From Flavobacteriaceae bacterium (GTDB taxonomy: Bacteria > Bacteroidota > Bacteroidia > Flavobacteriales > Flavobacteriaceae): DNA of 64,000 nucleotides. A program made the translations under genes and the position numbers. The stretch covers positions 248,001 through 312,000 of the forward strand of contig SIHP01000002.1 of assembly GCA_004762155.1 (NCBI GenBank), read 5' to 3'. This document shows, piece by piece, positions 8,015 to 16,430 of the stretch; position 1 is the first letter of the stretch; each line of letters begins with the position of its first letter. The notes beneath the pieces were generated by a model that ran no database searches, was not told where the DNA came from, and saw nothing but the letters and a program-made list of their open reading frames with translations.

Positions 8015-9148
8015 TTATTTTGTACTACATCCACTCATTGTTGTAATTCTTACAACTTCTGTTGGCGGTAAATTATCGTTTCTTTTTACTAATTGCGCAA
8101 CCATTTCTTTAGTGATACTTGTAAAGGCTTCTTCTAAAGGTGTGTTTTCTTGCAATGCTACTGGGCGACCTACATCTCCAGCTTCTCTAATACTTTGCAC
8201 TATTGGAATTTCTCCTAAAAACGCCGTATTAATATCTTCAGCTAAATTCTTTGCTCCGTTCTGACCAAAAATATAATATTTATTTTCTGGCAATTCTGCA
8301 GGTGTAAAATAAGCCATATTTTCTACAATTCCTAAAACTGGCACATTTATGCTTTCTTGTTGAAACATTGCAACTCCTTTTTTAGCATCTGCTAAAGCAA
8401 TATTTTGTGGCGTACTTACAACTACAGCTCCGTTTATTGGCAATGCTTGTACTATTGATAAATGTACATCTCCGGTTCCTGGAGGTAAATCAATTAATAA
8501 AAAATCCAACTCTCCCCAATCTGCATCAAAAATTAACTGATTTAATGCTTTTGAAGCCATTGGCCCACGCCAAATTACGGCTTGATTTGGATTGGTAAAG
8601 AAACCTAATGATAATAATTTTACACCATAGTTTTCTACTGGTTTCATTTTTGAACGTCCATCTACTTTTACAGAAATTGGTCGTTCATTTTCAACATCAA
8701 ACATTAAATGTTGTGATGGTCCGTAAACATCAGCATCTAAGATCCCTACTTTGAATCCCATTTTTGCTAAAGATATTGCTGTGTTTGAAGTTATGGTAGA
8801 TTTACCTACACCACCTTTACCAGATGCTACAGCAATAATATTTTTGATATTTGGAATTTCTTTTCCGCGTATTTGATTTGGATTTTCTTTTGGCGCAGCA
8901 GCTTCTACTTTCACATTTACCTTTACTTGTATGCTTTCACTTACTTGCTGATGTATTGCTTTTGCTATTTCTGCTTCTATTTTCTTTTTAGCTTGTAACG
9001 TAGGATTACTAATTACAACATCTATAATTACTTCGTTGCCAAAAGTTACAATATTCTTTACGTTTTCGTTTTCCACTAAACTTTTACCTTCTCCTGGTGC
9101 AGTTATTGTTTCTAACGCTTTATATATATCTTCTTTGTTAAAACTCAT
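8015..9148 (-). CDS. Mrp/NBP35-type iron-sulfur carrier ATPase
   Basis: P-loop ATPase of the Mrp/ApbC family, 377 residues, involved in iron-sulfur cluster loading. The N-terminal ~90 residues form a DUF59/MIP18-like domain (MSFNKEDIYKALETITAPGEGK). The Walker A is ASGKGGVGKSTITSN (around residue 110), with a deviant lysine, and DLPPGTGD follows. Mrp proteins usually carry a CPxC pair after VENMAYF; here that position reads TPAELPENKYYIFG, so the cluster-bridging cysteines are missing, leaving only one near the C terminus (SGCSTK). A TATCTTTG box on the minus strand at 9188-9181 may be its promoter. The NifU-like gene follows 8 bp downstream. Confidence 0.9.
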   Translation of the reverse strand: MSFNKEDIYKALETITAPGEGKSLVENENVKNIVTFGNEVIIDVVISNPTLQAKKKIEAEIAKAIHQQVSESIQVKVNVKVEAAAPKENPNQIRGKEIPNIKNIIAVASGKGGVGKSTITSNTAISLAKMGFKVGILDADVYGPSQHLMFDVENERPISVKVDGRSKMKPVENYGVKLLSLGFFTNPNQAVIWRGPMASKALNQLIFDADWGELDFLLIDLPPGTGDVHLSIVQALPINGAVVVSTPQNIALADAKKGVAMFQQESINVPVLGIVENMAYFTPAELPENKYYIFGQNGAKNLAEDINTAFLGEIPIVQSIREAGDVGRPVALQENTPLEEAFTSITKEMVAQLVKRNDNLPPTEVVRITTMSGCSTK

Positions 9149-9295
9149 CTAAGTTAGTGCTTACTGTTTTATATCGATTACAAAGATACATTTTAGCGCT
9201 TAGATAATAAAAAGGTTTCATAGGTTTGTAGTATTGCTTAATAGCTTAGAATTATTTTACTCTTGAAATTTAATGTGATTTTTAACAAATAGCAA

Positions 9296-9685
9296 TTACA
9301 ATGCATTATTTACTTCTACCCAATAGCCATTTGGATCTTTAAAATAAACTTGTTGAATTCCGTCTTTTCTAACGTAATCTTTCTTTGGTGTATCTTTCCA
9401 ATCTGTATAATCAACATTTAACTTTTCTAAATGCTTTACAAAAGCAGCTACATTTGCTGTTGATAACGCAAAATGAATTGCCTTGTTTACTTTTATCTCA
9501 AAAACTGGAGTTTTATAAGGGATTAAATGAAGTTGTTTTCCTTCAGTTAAAGAAAGCCATCTTGTTTTTGAATTTGACGCTGTGTTCTCTATTTCTTTAA
9601 GTTCAAATACTTTTTTGTAAAAATCAACTGATTCGTTTACGTCTTTTACAGAAAGCGCAACATGATTGAAAGAAAAATTAGCCAT
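9296..9685 (-). CDS. VOC-family (glyoxalase-like) protein
   Basis: 129-residue protein with a single VOC fold: FNHVALSVKDVNESVDFYKKVF at the start and YFKDPNGYWVEVN at the end, the usual metal-ligand segments (His near residue 7 and Glu near the C terminus). Members include glyoxalase I and metal-dependent dioxygenases and resistance proteins; nothing here fixes the substrate. It is likely a single-gene transcript between the mrp gene and the alkyltransferase-like gene. Confidence 0.85.
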   Translation of the reverse strand: MANFSFNHVALSVKDVNESVDFYKKVFELKEIENTASNSKTRWLSLTEGKQLHLIPYKTPVFEIKVNKAIHFALSTANVAAFVKHLEKLNVDYTDWKDTPKKDYVRKDGIQQVYFKDPNGYWVEVNNAL

Positions 9686-9772
9686 TTTTTATAGTTTTAT
9701 ACGAATCAAATATCTAAATTAATTTCTTTTTTTTGTCAAAATACACTCTAAAATCTAACGAAACAAAAAGAT

Positions 9773-10099
9773 TTATAATTCTAATGTAGGATCCCAAAAA
9801 ACTTTTTCTAAATCTTGAATTTGGTTCTCAACAACTTTTATCCCTTCACTTTCTAATAATTGTTGCATAAGATTGGTTCCATCAAAATGATGTTTTCCAG
9901 TAAGTAATCCTTTTCTGTTGACAACTCTGTGTGCTGGAACATCTTTTCCATGAGAATTATTCATTGCCCAACCAACCATTCTTGCAGATCTTGCGGCACC
10001 CAAATATTTAGCAATTGCTCCGTAACTTGTTACTCTTCCAAAAGGAATTAATTTTGCTACTTCGTGTGATTTTTCAAAGAAATTAGGTTCAGGTTTCAT
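9773..10099 (-). CDS. Alkyltransferase-like protein (MGMT family without the catalytic Cys)
   Basis: 108-residue protein of the DNA-binding domain of O6-methylguanine-DNA methyltransferases. The helix-turn-helix part PFGRVTSYGAIAKYLGAARSARMVGWAMNN, with Tyr26 and the Arg finger around residue 40, is intact. The active-site PCHRV reads PAHRV (Ala56), so it cannot accept the alkyl group. Known ATL proteins bind alkylated guanine and hand it to nucleotide excision repair. The gene overlaps the 3' end of the oxygenase-WD40 gene by 11 bp, which implies translational coupling. Confidence 0.88.
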   Translation of the reverse strand: MKPEPNFFEKSHEVAKLIPFGRVTSYGAIAKYLGAARSARMVGWAMNNSHGKDVPAHRVVNRKGLLTGKHHFDGTNLMQQLLESEGIKVVENQIQDLEKVFWDPTLEL

Positions 10100-11573
10100 T
10101 TTTATAATGCTTTACAATTGCGCCATCATAGGAAACACTAATATAGTAATCTTCAAACACTACTACATCTTGTACAAAGTTTTTATGTTGGAATTCTTTT
10201 ATTAAAATAAAATCATTTTTATTTTTTATGAGCAACATAGTATCTTCACTAGCAGAATATAGATAATCTCCATCAATAAAAAGCTTTCTTATTATTCCTT
10301 TATGATGTTTCTCTTCGTAAACTTTTTTAAGTGTATTGGAATCAATATCTAATTTTAGTTTGATAATTGAACCATCATTTCTTCCTATAAAAATAGTATA
10401 ATCATTATCTATTGCTATGGACGTTATTGGAATTGTTGATACAGCCCATTCTAAAACTTTAGAATAATCTTTAATATTCCAAACAACCATGGATCCATCT
10501 TCACTTATGGATGCATATAAATCCTCATTAATTTTGATAATTTCCCAAATCCATTCAGAATGAGCTTTAAAACTACCTAATAAAACACCTTGTATATCAA
10601 ACACGTTTATATTACCATTTGATCCTGCAGAAATAAATTCTGTTTCATTTTTTTTACAAAGTGATAAAACCGTTCCTGTATTTTGATCTATTTTACTTAA
10701 TAGTTGAAATTCATTTGAAACATTTAGTTGCCATATTTTAATTGACATATCTCTAGAGCCGCTTATTAAAATAGTATCATTAAATTTTAATAAACTAACA
10801 ATAGAATTATCATGAGCGGTTATATCAGATAATTTTTGTCCTTTAGTATCCCAAATTTTTATTTTCTTATCTCGTCCACTAGTTATTAATTTCCCATTAA
10901 AATTAATAGCTTTCCATACATAACCTAAATGACCTTCATTATAAGAAACATTACTTTTTCCAATATTAACACTTGATTTACTGTAAATAATATCACTTCT
11001 AAGTATATACTTCTCTCCTTCAACTACATCTTCTCCAGAATGCCACAAATTATGATCAAAAACAATAAGATCTCCTTTAACTGGTTTATAACTGCCAATT
11101 ATTTCATCATTTTCTTTTGAACTATAAAATAATGTACGACCTCCTTTAAACTCATCATGACTATTAAGGTAAATCATAAATGTTAATTTAGACTGTTCAA
11201 GTTCTGAAACATAATGAACTCCATCTAAATGTTTTGTGAAATATTGATTAGGTAAATACCTACAAACTCTTATACGAGAATTTAGCCCCTTTAATTTCCA
11301 ATCGCCTTTTTCATTATCGGAAATTGTTTTTACTTGTATTTTACTGGGTATAAAACTTTTAATAATAGAAAACAAAGAAGTAGATAATTCTAAATCATCT
11401 ACAATTTGTCTTTCATTATTTCTGTAAGAAACAGGATAATGCGTGTTTGCCTCTTTAAAAAATGGTTTTTTTTCTGTTATTATTTTATCACAGAACTCAT
11501 GATCAAATGCAGCCTTTATTAAAACACAATATTCTTTTCTATTAGGAAGTATATCAATAATCTTTTTCATCAT
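10089..11573 (-). CDS. 2OG-Fe(II) oxygenase fused to a WD40 beta-propeller
   Basis: 494-residue two-domain protein. Residues 1-200 resemble a prolyl 4-hydroxylase-type dioxygenase: iron ligands His115 and Asp117 in FTKHLDG, His178 in NLWHSGED, and Arg192 (KYILRSD) for 2-oxoglutarate, with GGRTLFY between. Residues about 205-494 hold seven WD40-like repeats, for instance TSGRDKKIKIWD, SGSRDMSIKIWQ and SISEDGSMVVWN, enough for a complete propeller. No signal peptide, so it is cytoplasmic. It follows trmB by 22 bp and overlaps the alkyltransferase-like gene. A plausible reading is a hydroxylase whose propeller binds the target; the substrate is unknown. Start is ATG 11573 or the adjacent ATG 11570. 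Confidence 0.8.
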   Translation of the reverse strand: MMKKIIDILPNRKEYCVLIKAAFDHEFCDKIITEKKPFFKEANTHYPVSYRNNERQIVDDLELSTSLFSIIKSFIPSKIQVKTISDNEKGDWKLKGLNSRIRVCRYLPNQYFTKHLDGVHYVSELEQSKLTFMIYLNSHDEFKGGRTLFYSSKENDEIIGSYKPVKGDLIVFDHNLWHSGEDVVEGEKYILRSDIIYSKSSVNIGKSNVSYNEGHLGYVWKAINFNGKLITSGRDKKIKIWDTKGQKLSDITAHDNSIVSLLKFNDTILISGSRDMSIKIWQLNVSNEFQLLSKIDQNTGTVLSLCKKNETEFISAGSNGNINVFDIQGVLLGSFKAHSEWIWEIIKINEDLYASISEDGSMVVWNIKDYSKVLEWAVSTIPITSIAIDNDYTIFIGRNDGSIIKLKLDIDSNTLKKVYEEKHHKGIIRKLFIDGDYLYSASEDTMLLIKNKNDFILIKEFQHKNFVQDVVVFEDYYISVSYDGAIVKHYKNET

Positions 11574-11595
11574 TGACGACTAATTTAAACTAAAT

Positions 11596-12267
11596 TTAAT
11601 AATTCAACTTAAACTTAATATAAGTAATTGGTTTTCCTTTTTCTAGGTATTGTTTTTCGTAAAAAGTTTGCGTTCCTATTACTTCTTCTGGCGAGTAATG
11701 ATCTTTATAAACATCGTGATTTGCATGTAAAATCTCATGACCTTCTCCATGCAATAAACCTAAGGTATAACCATGCATAAATTCGCTATCGGTTTTTAAG
11801 TTTACAACACCGTCTTCCTTTAAAATAATATGATATTTTTTCAGAAAATCAGAATTTGTCATACGATGCTTTGTACGCTTATATTTTATTTGAGGATCTG
11901 GAAAAGTAATCCAAATTTCATCCACCTCATTTTCAGCAAACAATGCTGCTACTAATTCTATTTGAGTTCTTATAAAGGCAACATTATTCATATTGTTTTC
12001 TAACGCGGTTTTAGCTCCACGCCAAAAACGAGCTCCTTTTATATCTATTCCAATAAAATTTTTATTTGGATTTTTTTCTGCTAATGCAACTGTATATTCA
12101 CCTTTTCCACATCCTAATTCTAAAACAATAGGATTATCATTCTTAAAAAAAGTGTTCCATTTTCCTTTTAAAGAAAAATTTCCAACAACTTCTTCTCTTG
12201 TTGGTTGAATTACGTTTGCAAACGTTTCATTTTCTTTGAAACGTTTTAATTTGTTTTTACTCCCCAA
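11596..12267 (-). CDS. trmB: tRNA (guanine-N7)-methyltransferase
   Basis: Methylates G46 in the variable loop of tRNAs using S-adenosylmethionine. 223 residues. SAM-binding motif I is VLELGCGKGEYTVALA, followed by FIGIDIKGAR, and the TrmB signature IWITFPDPQIKYKRTKHRM is present, as is the C-terminal GTQTFYEKQYLEKGKPITYIKF. The start is TTG at 12267 (MGSKNKLKRF), which gives the usual flavobacterial N terminus. It is the second gene after a small DUF6341 gene (12 bp apart) and is followed by the oxygenase-WD40 gene. Confidence 0.95.
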   Translation of the reverse strand: MGSKNKLKRFKENETFANVIQPTREEVVGNFSLKGKWNTFFKNDNPIVLELGCGKGEYTVALAEKNPNKNFIGIDIKGARFWRGAKTALENNMNNVAFIRTQIELVAALFAENEVDEIWITFPDPQIKYKRTKHRMTNSDFLKKYHIILKEDGVVNLKTDSEFMHGYTLGLLHGEGHEILHANHDVYKDHYSPEEVIGTQTFYEKQYLEKGKPITYIKFKLNY

Positions 12268-12279
12268 AGTAGATACGAA

Positions 12280-12498
12280 TTAGGCTTTATCTTCTGTTCC
12301 TTCACGCTTAAACTTAAGCGACTGTGCCATCCAATAACCTAGTAAAAGTAGAAGAACTACTAAAAACAACCAGTTAATTAAGTTAGAAGTCCACCAACCA
12401 CCATCTGCTTTAGCTACTTCTAATCGTAACCATCTAAAAGGTGTTAATAACAATTCGAATAAATCACCTATTAATCTAAAAATATTTAATCCTAACAT
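12280..12498 (-). CDS. Small membrane protein, DUF6341-like
   Basis: 72-residue protein with an amphipathic N-terminal region (LFELLLTPFRWLRLEV), a GGWWTSNLINW motif and one transmembrane segment (LFLVVLLLLLGYWMA) before a charged tail. I associate this pattern with the Bacteroidota family DUF6341, of unknown function. It starts divergently from the DUF6427 gene and heads the minus-strand run into trmB. Confidence 0.7.
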   Translation of the reverse strand: MLGLNIFRLIGDLFELLLTPFRWLRLEVAKADGGWWTSNLINWLFLVVLLLLLGYWMAQSLKFKREGTEDKA

Positions 12499-12512
12499 AA
12501 CTTGATTATATT

Positions 12513-12528
12513 TACGTTTGCAAAAATA
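12513..12528. promoter_or_regulatory. Overlapping divergent -7 boxes between DUF6341 and DUF6427 genes
   Basis: TACGTTTG (12513-12520) on the plus strand abuts CAAAAATA (12521-12528), which is TATTTTTG on the minus strand. The minus-strand box has a TTG 20 bp upstream (12551-12549), inside the neighbouring gene. Together they could drive the two divergent genes from a 42-bp gap. Confidence 0.45.
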
Positions 12529-12540
12529 TAAAAAGAAACC

Positions 12541-13434
12541 ATGTTAACCAACTTTTTTGGCAAATCAAAACCTATTACCATTTTGGTGATTTTGGCCTTG
12601 TTTTTATGCTACTTCATTATTGCGCTAGTAAACAATGCTACAATTTTTAAAGTACTTCCCTCTTTTTTACTTTTGCTTGCTATAATTAGCTTTATAAATT
12701 CTAAAAACGATCTTAGCTTTGATAACTCTTATGTTTTTTTGTTTTCGGTTGTTTTAATTGGTATTTTCCCTGATGTTCTTGTAGTAAACGCCGTGTTTTA
12801 CTCAAACTTAACTATCTTATTATTTTTACGAAAAATTTATAGCTTACAATCTTCTAAAAAAATAGCAAAAAAACTATTTGACGCCGGATTATGGCTAGGA
12901 ATTAGCTTCTTAATCGAACCCTTTTCTTTAGTTTTTATTATTTTACTTTATCTTTCAATTTTTATACATCAGCATGTTAAACTTAACACTTTATTAATCC
13001 CTATAATTGGATTAATCATACCTCTTTTTCTATACTTTACTTATTGTTTCTGGCATGATAAAACATCAGATTTCTACCTTCTTTTCGACTGGTTTACATA
13101 TTACGACATAAGTTTATATTCTCAACCTAGTTATTATATTACAATATCATTAACAGGTTTTTTTATATTAGTTTCTTTGCTTATTAAAACACCAAAAGCA
13201 TTATCTGTAAAAAACAACTTTAGGAGAAGTTGGTTGTTAATAATTTTAAATTTCACATGTGCCCTTATTCTTTTAATTTTAATAAAAGATAGAGACGGAA
13301 GTGAATTTTTATATTTAATTTTCCCTTCCGCTATAATTATCGCAAATGCAATTGAAGTATATGAAAAAAAATGGTTTTCAGATGTTGCTATTGCACTAGC
13401 TATTATTTGTTCTCTTGTAATATATATATTTTAG
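12541..13434 (+). CDS. Polytopic membrane protein, DUF6427 family
   Basis: 297-residue inner-membrane protein with about eight to ten hydrophobic segments and few charged residues. The start MLTNFFGKSKPITILVILALF and the DAGLWLGISFLIEPFSLVF motif match what I know as DUF6427, found in Bacteroidota and without an assigned function. It is divergent from the DUF6341 gene and convergent with upp. Its stop at 13434 is followed directly by a short dispersed repeat. Confidence 0.75.
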   Translation: MLTNFFGKSKPITILVILALFLCYFIIALVNNATIFKVLPSFLLLLAIISFINSKNDLSFDNSYVFLFSVVLIGIFPDVLVVNAVFYSNLTILLFLRKIYSLQSSKKIAKKLFDAGLWLGISFLIEPFSLVFIILLYLSIFIHQHVKLNTLLIPIIGLIIPLFLYFTYCFWHDKTSDFYLLFDWFTYYDISLYSQPSYYITISLTGFFILVSLLIKTPKALSVKNNFRRSWLLIILNFTCALILLILIKDRDGSEFLYLIFPSAIIIANAIEVYEKKWFSDVAIALAIICSLVIYIF

Positions 13435-13453
13435 TCGCAGGGCGACACCCAAG
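13435..13453 (+). repeat. Dispersed 19-bp repeat, copy 1
   Basis: TCGCAGGGCGACACCCAAG sits directly after the DUF6427 stop codon. The reverse complement of 51300-51318 matches it at 17 of 19 bases. Both copies lie at the 3' ends of convergent genes. Confidence 0.55.
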
Positions 13454-13471
13454 AAATTAATTATCGAATAC

Positions 13472-14125
13472 TTACATTTTTTCTCCAAATGCTAAATCAC
13501 CAGCATCCCCTAAACCTGGAATAATGTATCCTTTATTATTTAATTCTGCATCGATATCTGCGATCCATAATGTTGTATTTTCAGGAAAATTATCATTTAC
13601 AAACGCAACTCCTTCAGACGAACCTATTACTGAAACAATATGTATCTGTTTGGGTTTTCCGTATTTTAATAATGCTTCATGAACAGCTACCAAAGATCTC
13701 CCTGTTGCTAACATAGGATCTACCAATAAAACTGTTTTATTATCTATAGATGGAGACGCAAAATACTCAACTATAATCTCAAAATCTTCATCTTTATTTG
13801 GATGATGTCTGTAAGCCGAAATAAATGCATTCTCAGCATCATCAAAATAATTTAACAATCCATTATGTAAAGGCAAACCAGCTCTTAAAACTGAACATAA
13901 AACAACATTCTCTGTAAACAAATTAGTTTCTTTTACTCCTAACGACGTTGTTGTTTTATTTAAAGAATACGGTAATATTTTACTTAACTCGTACCCTAAA
14001 ACTTCTCCAATTCTTTCTATATTCCTTCTAAACCTCAAGCTATCTTTTTGAATAGCAACATCTCTTATTTCTGTTAAAAACTTATTTAATATTGAATTCT
14101 CTTTACCTATATGATGTACTTTCAT
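13472..14125 (-). CDS. upp: Uracil phosphoribosyltransferase
   Basis: Salvages uracil to UMP with PRPP. 217 residues. The PRPP-binding loop VLLVDPMLATGRSLVA is clear, and the C-terminal uracil-binding segment GYIIPGLGDAGDLAFGE is intact. The N-terminal MKVHHIGKENSILNKFLTEIRD is the normal start in Bacteroidota. A TATTTTTG box on the minus strand (14149-14142) lies 17 bp upstream of the start and probably initiates a monocistronic transcript. Confidence 0.96.
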   Translation of the reverse strand: MKVHHIGKENSILNKFLTEIRDVAIQKDSLRFRRNIERIGEVLGYELSKILPYSLNKTTTSLGVKETNLFTENVVLCSVLRAGLPLHNGLLNYFDDAENAFISAYRHHPNKDEDFEIIVEYFASPSIDNKTVLLVDPMLATGRSLVAVHEALLKYGKPKQIHIVSVIGSSEGVAFVNDNFPENTTLWIADIDAELNNKGYIIPGLGDAGDLAFGEKM

Positions 14126-14227
14126 AAATTCTGATTTACTTCAAAAATACAAAAACAAAAACGTTGTCCATACATTAAAACTCTAATTTGAAAACAAACT
14201 ACTCTTCCAAATGATTTCTTATAAACA

Positions 14228-15001
14228 TTAAAAATCAATTAGATTTTTTACCAACTCCTTTTCATTTTCAATATGACTCATATGTCCACCTGATAAAACC
14301 ACGTATGGTGTTTTTGTTTGTTCTGCCTCACTTATTAACATTTCTTTGTCTAAAACTGTATCATTATCACCAATAATAAATAACTTTTTAAACAAAGATG
14401 ATTTTAAAACATGTGCTCTATTCTTTCGCGTTCTCATTCCTTCGGAACCTGCTATATAACCTTGTAAAGGAGTTTTAAGTGCTGTTGTTTTACAATCTTC
14501 TATTTCTTTTTTAAATTGATTTCTAATTCCTTTTGAAAACAAATTCACAACAGACATAGACACCAAAGCTTCATAGTTGTTTTGAGCCATTTTTACAGCT
14601 CTTAAACGCATCTCTTTTCTTTCTCTAGTATCTTCTTGCGAAGTGGAATTCATTAAACACAATCCTTTAACATTTTCAGGATATTTTTCTGCAAAAGCTA
14701 ATGCAATATAACCTCCCATAGAATGCCCTATAACTTTTACACGCCTAAGTTTTTCATTTTTTAAAACTACTTTAACAACTTCAGCCATTTCTTCCATAGT
14801 ATGCACATAACCTAAACAACCAGATTCTCCATGACCTAACAAATCCACACAAACAACTTTATTTTTTAAGAACAAGCTATCTTTAATAGAATGCCACATA
14901 GTCTTATCTTCAAGAAAACCATGCAATAAAACAATAGCACTTCCTGTTCCTTCAACCACATAACTAATTGGTGTATTTTTATAAAATACCGTTTTTTTCA
15001 T
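14228..15001 (-). CDS. Alpha/beta hydrolase
   Basis: 257-residue cytoplasmic hydrolase. The oxyanion strand reads VLLHGFLEDKTMWHSI, the nucleophile elbow VIGHSMGGYIALAFAEKYP (Ser about residue 95), and the catalytic His lies in SGGHMSHIENEKEL near the C terminus. The substrate cannot be deduced; such proteins are often loosely labelled as MhpC or BioH-like. The minus-strand -7 box TACTTTTG ends only 4 bp before the start codon, so the mRNA may be leaderless or nearly so. Confidence 0.85.
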   Translation of the reverse strand: MKKTVFYKNTPISYVVEGTGSAIVLLHGFLEDKTMWHSIKDSLFLKNKVVCVDLLGHGESGCLGYVHTMEEMAEVVKVVLKNEKLRRVKVIGHSMGGYIALAFAEKYPENVKGLCLMNSTSQEDTRERKEMRLRAVKMAQNNYEALVSMSVVNLFSKGIRNQFKKEIEDCKTTALKTPLQGYIAGSEGMRTRKNRAHVLKSSLFKKLFIIGDNDTVLDKEMLISEAEQTKTPYVVLSGGHMSHIENEKELVKNLIDF

Positions 15002-15005
15002 CTTG

Positions 15006-15081
15006 CAAAAGTATTATTATTTAAATTTTTAAAAATTAAAACAATAGTATATTTCTCTGCATTTAAATCTTTGTACTTTTG
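15006..15081. promoter_or_regulatory. Divergent promoters placed very close to both start codons
   Basis: A TACTTTTG box occurs on each strand: 15013-15006 (minus, for the hydrolase at 15001) and 15074-15081 (plus, for hflX at 15088). Each ends 4-6 bp before its ATG. No perfect -33 TTTG is spaced correctly for either, so support rests on the -7 boxes. Confidence 0.45.
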
Positions 15082-15087
15082 TAGACT

Positions 15088-16290
15088 ATGATAGAAACAC
15101 GCGAAGCCATATCTGAGAAGGCTGTTTTAATTGGAATTATTACACAGCATCAAAACGAAAAAAAATCTGAAGAATATTTAGATGAATTAGAATTTCTTAC
15201 CAAAACAGCAGGTGGAGTTCCGGTTAAACGTTTCGTTCAAAAAATGGACAAACCGAATCCTAAAACTTTTTTAGGTACTGGTAAAATTGATGATGTAAGA
15301 AACTATATTGTTAGTCATGGAATTGGAACAGCAATTTTTGATGATGAATTGTCTCCTGCACAATTAAGAAATATTGAACGTCTTTTAGACTGTAAAGTTT
15401 TAGATAGAACCAATTTAATATTAGACATTTTTGCAAATAGAGCACAAACTAGCTCAGCTAAAGCACAAGTAGAACTTGCACAATACCAATATTTATTACC
15501 TAGATTAACAAAAATGTGGACTCACCTTGACAAACAAAAAGGAGGAATAGGTATGCGTGGACCTGGAGAAACAGAGATAGAAACTGATAGACGTATTATT
15601 AGAGATAAAATAACATTATTAAAAAAGAAACTTACAACAATTGACAAACAAATGACGGTGCAACGTAAAAATCGTGGAAAAATGGTTCGTGTTGCTCTTG
15701 TTGGTTATACCAATGTTGGAAAATCTACATTAATGAATGTTGTAAGCAAAAGTGATGTTTTTGCTGAAAACAAGTTATTTGCAACTTTAGACACTACAGT
15801 AAGAAAAGTAGTTATTAAAAACATTCCTTTTTTAATGACGGATACTGTTGGATTTATTAGAAAACTACCTACACAGTTAGTAGAATCATTTAAATCCACA
15901 CTTGATGAAGTACGAGAAGCTGACTTATTATTACATGTAGTAGATATTTCTCATCCTAATTTTGAAGACCATATCGCTTCAGTAAACAAAATATTAGATG
16001 AAATTAACAGCGCAGAAAAACCTACAATAATGGTTTTTAATAAAATTGACGCATATTCTCATGAAACCATAGAAGAAGATGATCTAGTTACAGAAAAAAC
16101 AAAAGCTCATTACACTTTAGAGGACTGGAAAAAAACATGGATGCACGATCTTTCCAAAGAGAATGTTTTTATTTCTGCATTAGATAAAAGTAATTTAGAC
16201 GACTTTAAGGATCTTGTTTACGATGAAGTGAAACAAATTCATATTCAACGCTTCCCTTATAACAACTTTTTATATTCAGAATACGAATAA
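15088..16290 (+). CDS. hflX: GTPase HflX
   Basis: Ribosome-associated GTPase that splits stalled or heat-damaged 70S ribosomes. 400 residues. The N-terminal HflX domain (about 1-190) holds GGVPVKRFVQKMDKPNPKTFLGTGK, FDDELSPAQLRNIE and the glycine-rich GGIGMRGPGETEIETDRR. The G domain (about 200-375) has Walker A GYTNVGKSTLMN, switch DTVGFIRKLP and the NKID specificity motif. All elements are intact. It is transcribed alone, divergent from the hydrolase. Confidence 0.97.
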   Translation: MIETREAISEKAVLIGIITQHQNEKKSEEYLDELEFLTKTAGGVPVKRFVQKMDKPNPKTFLGTGKIDDVRNYIVSHGIGTAIFDDELSPAQLRNIERLLDCKVLDRTNLILDIFANRAQTSSAKAQVELAQYQYLLPRLTKMWTHLDKQKGGIGMRGPGETEIETDRRIIRDKITLLKKKLTTIDKQMTVQRKNRGKMVRVALVGYTNVGKSTLMNVVSKSDVFAENKLFATLDTTVRKVVIKNIPFLMTDTVGFIRKLPTQLVESFKSTLDEVREADLLLHVVDISHPNFEDHIASVNKILDEINSAEKPTIMVFNKIDAYSHETIEEDDLVTEKTKAHYTLEDWKKTWMHDLSKENVFISALDKSNLDDFKDLVYDEVKQIHIQRFPYNNFLYSEYE

Positions 16291-16330
16291 ACCACACTTA
16301 AAACAAACTTAACTTTCCTATAATTAATAT

Positions 16331-16360
16331 TTTGTACATAAAATATTTGTTATAATTTTG
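16331..16360 (+). promoter_or_regulatory. Consensus promoter upstream of the broken T1-R1 pair
   Basis: TTTG (16331-16334), 18 bp, then TAATTTTG (16353-16360): an exact match to the Bacteroidota housekeeping promoter, 70 bp upstream of the T1 start codon. The promoter thus survives although both genes behind it are broken. Confidence 0.65.
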
Positions 16361-16430
16361 CGCGCCCAAATTTTAACATATTTCCCCTGTGAAAACAGGT
16401 AGTTAATTGCATAAAAAACAACGAATAGAG

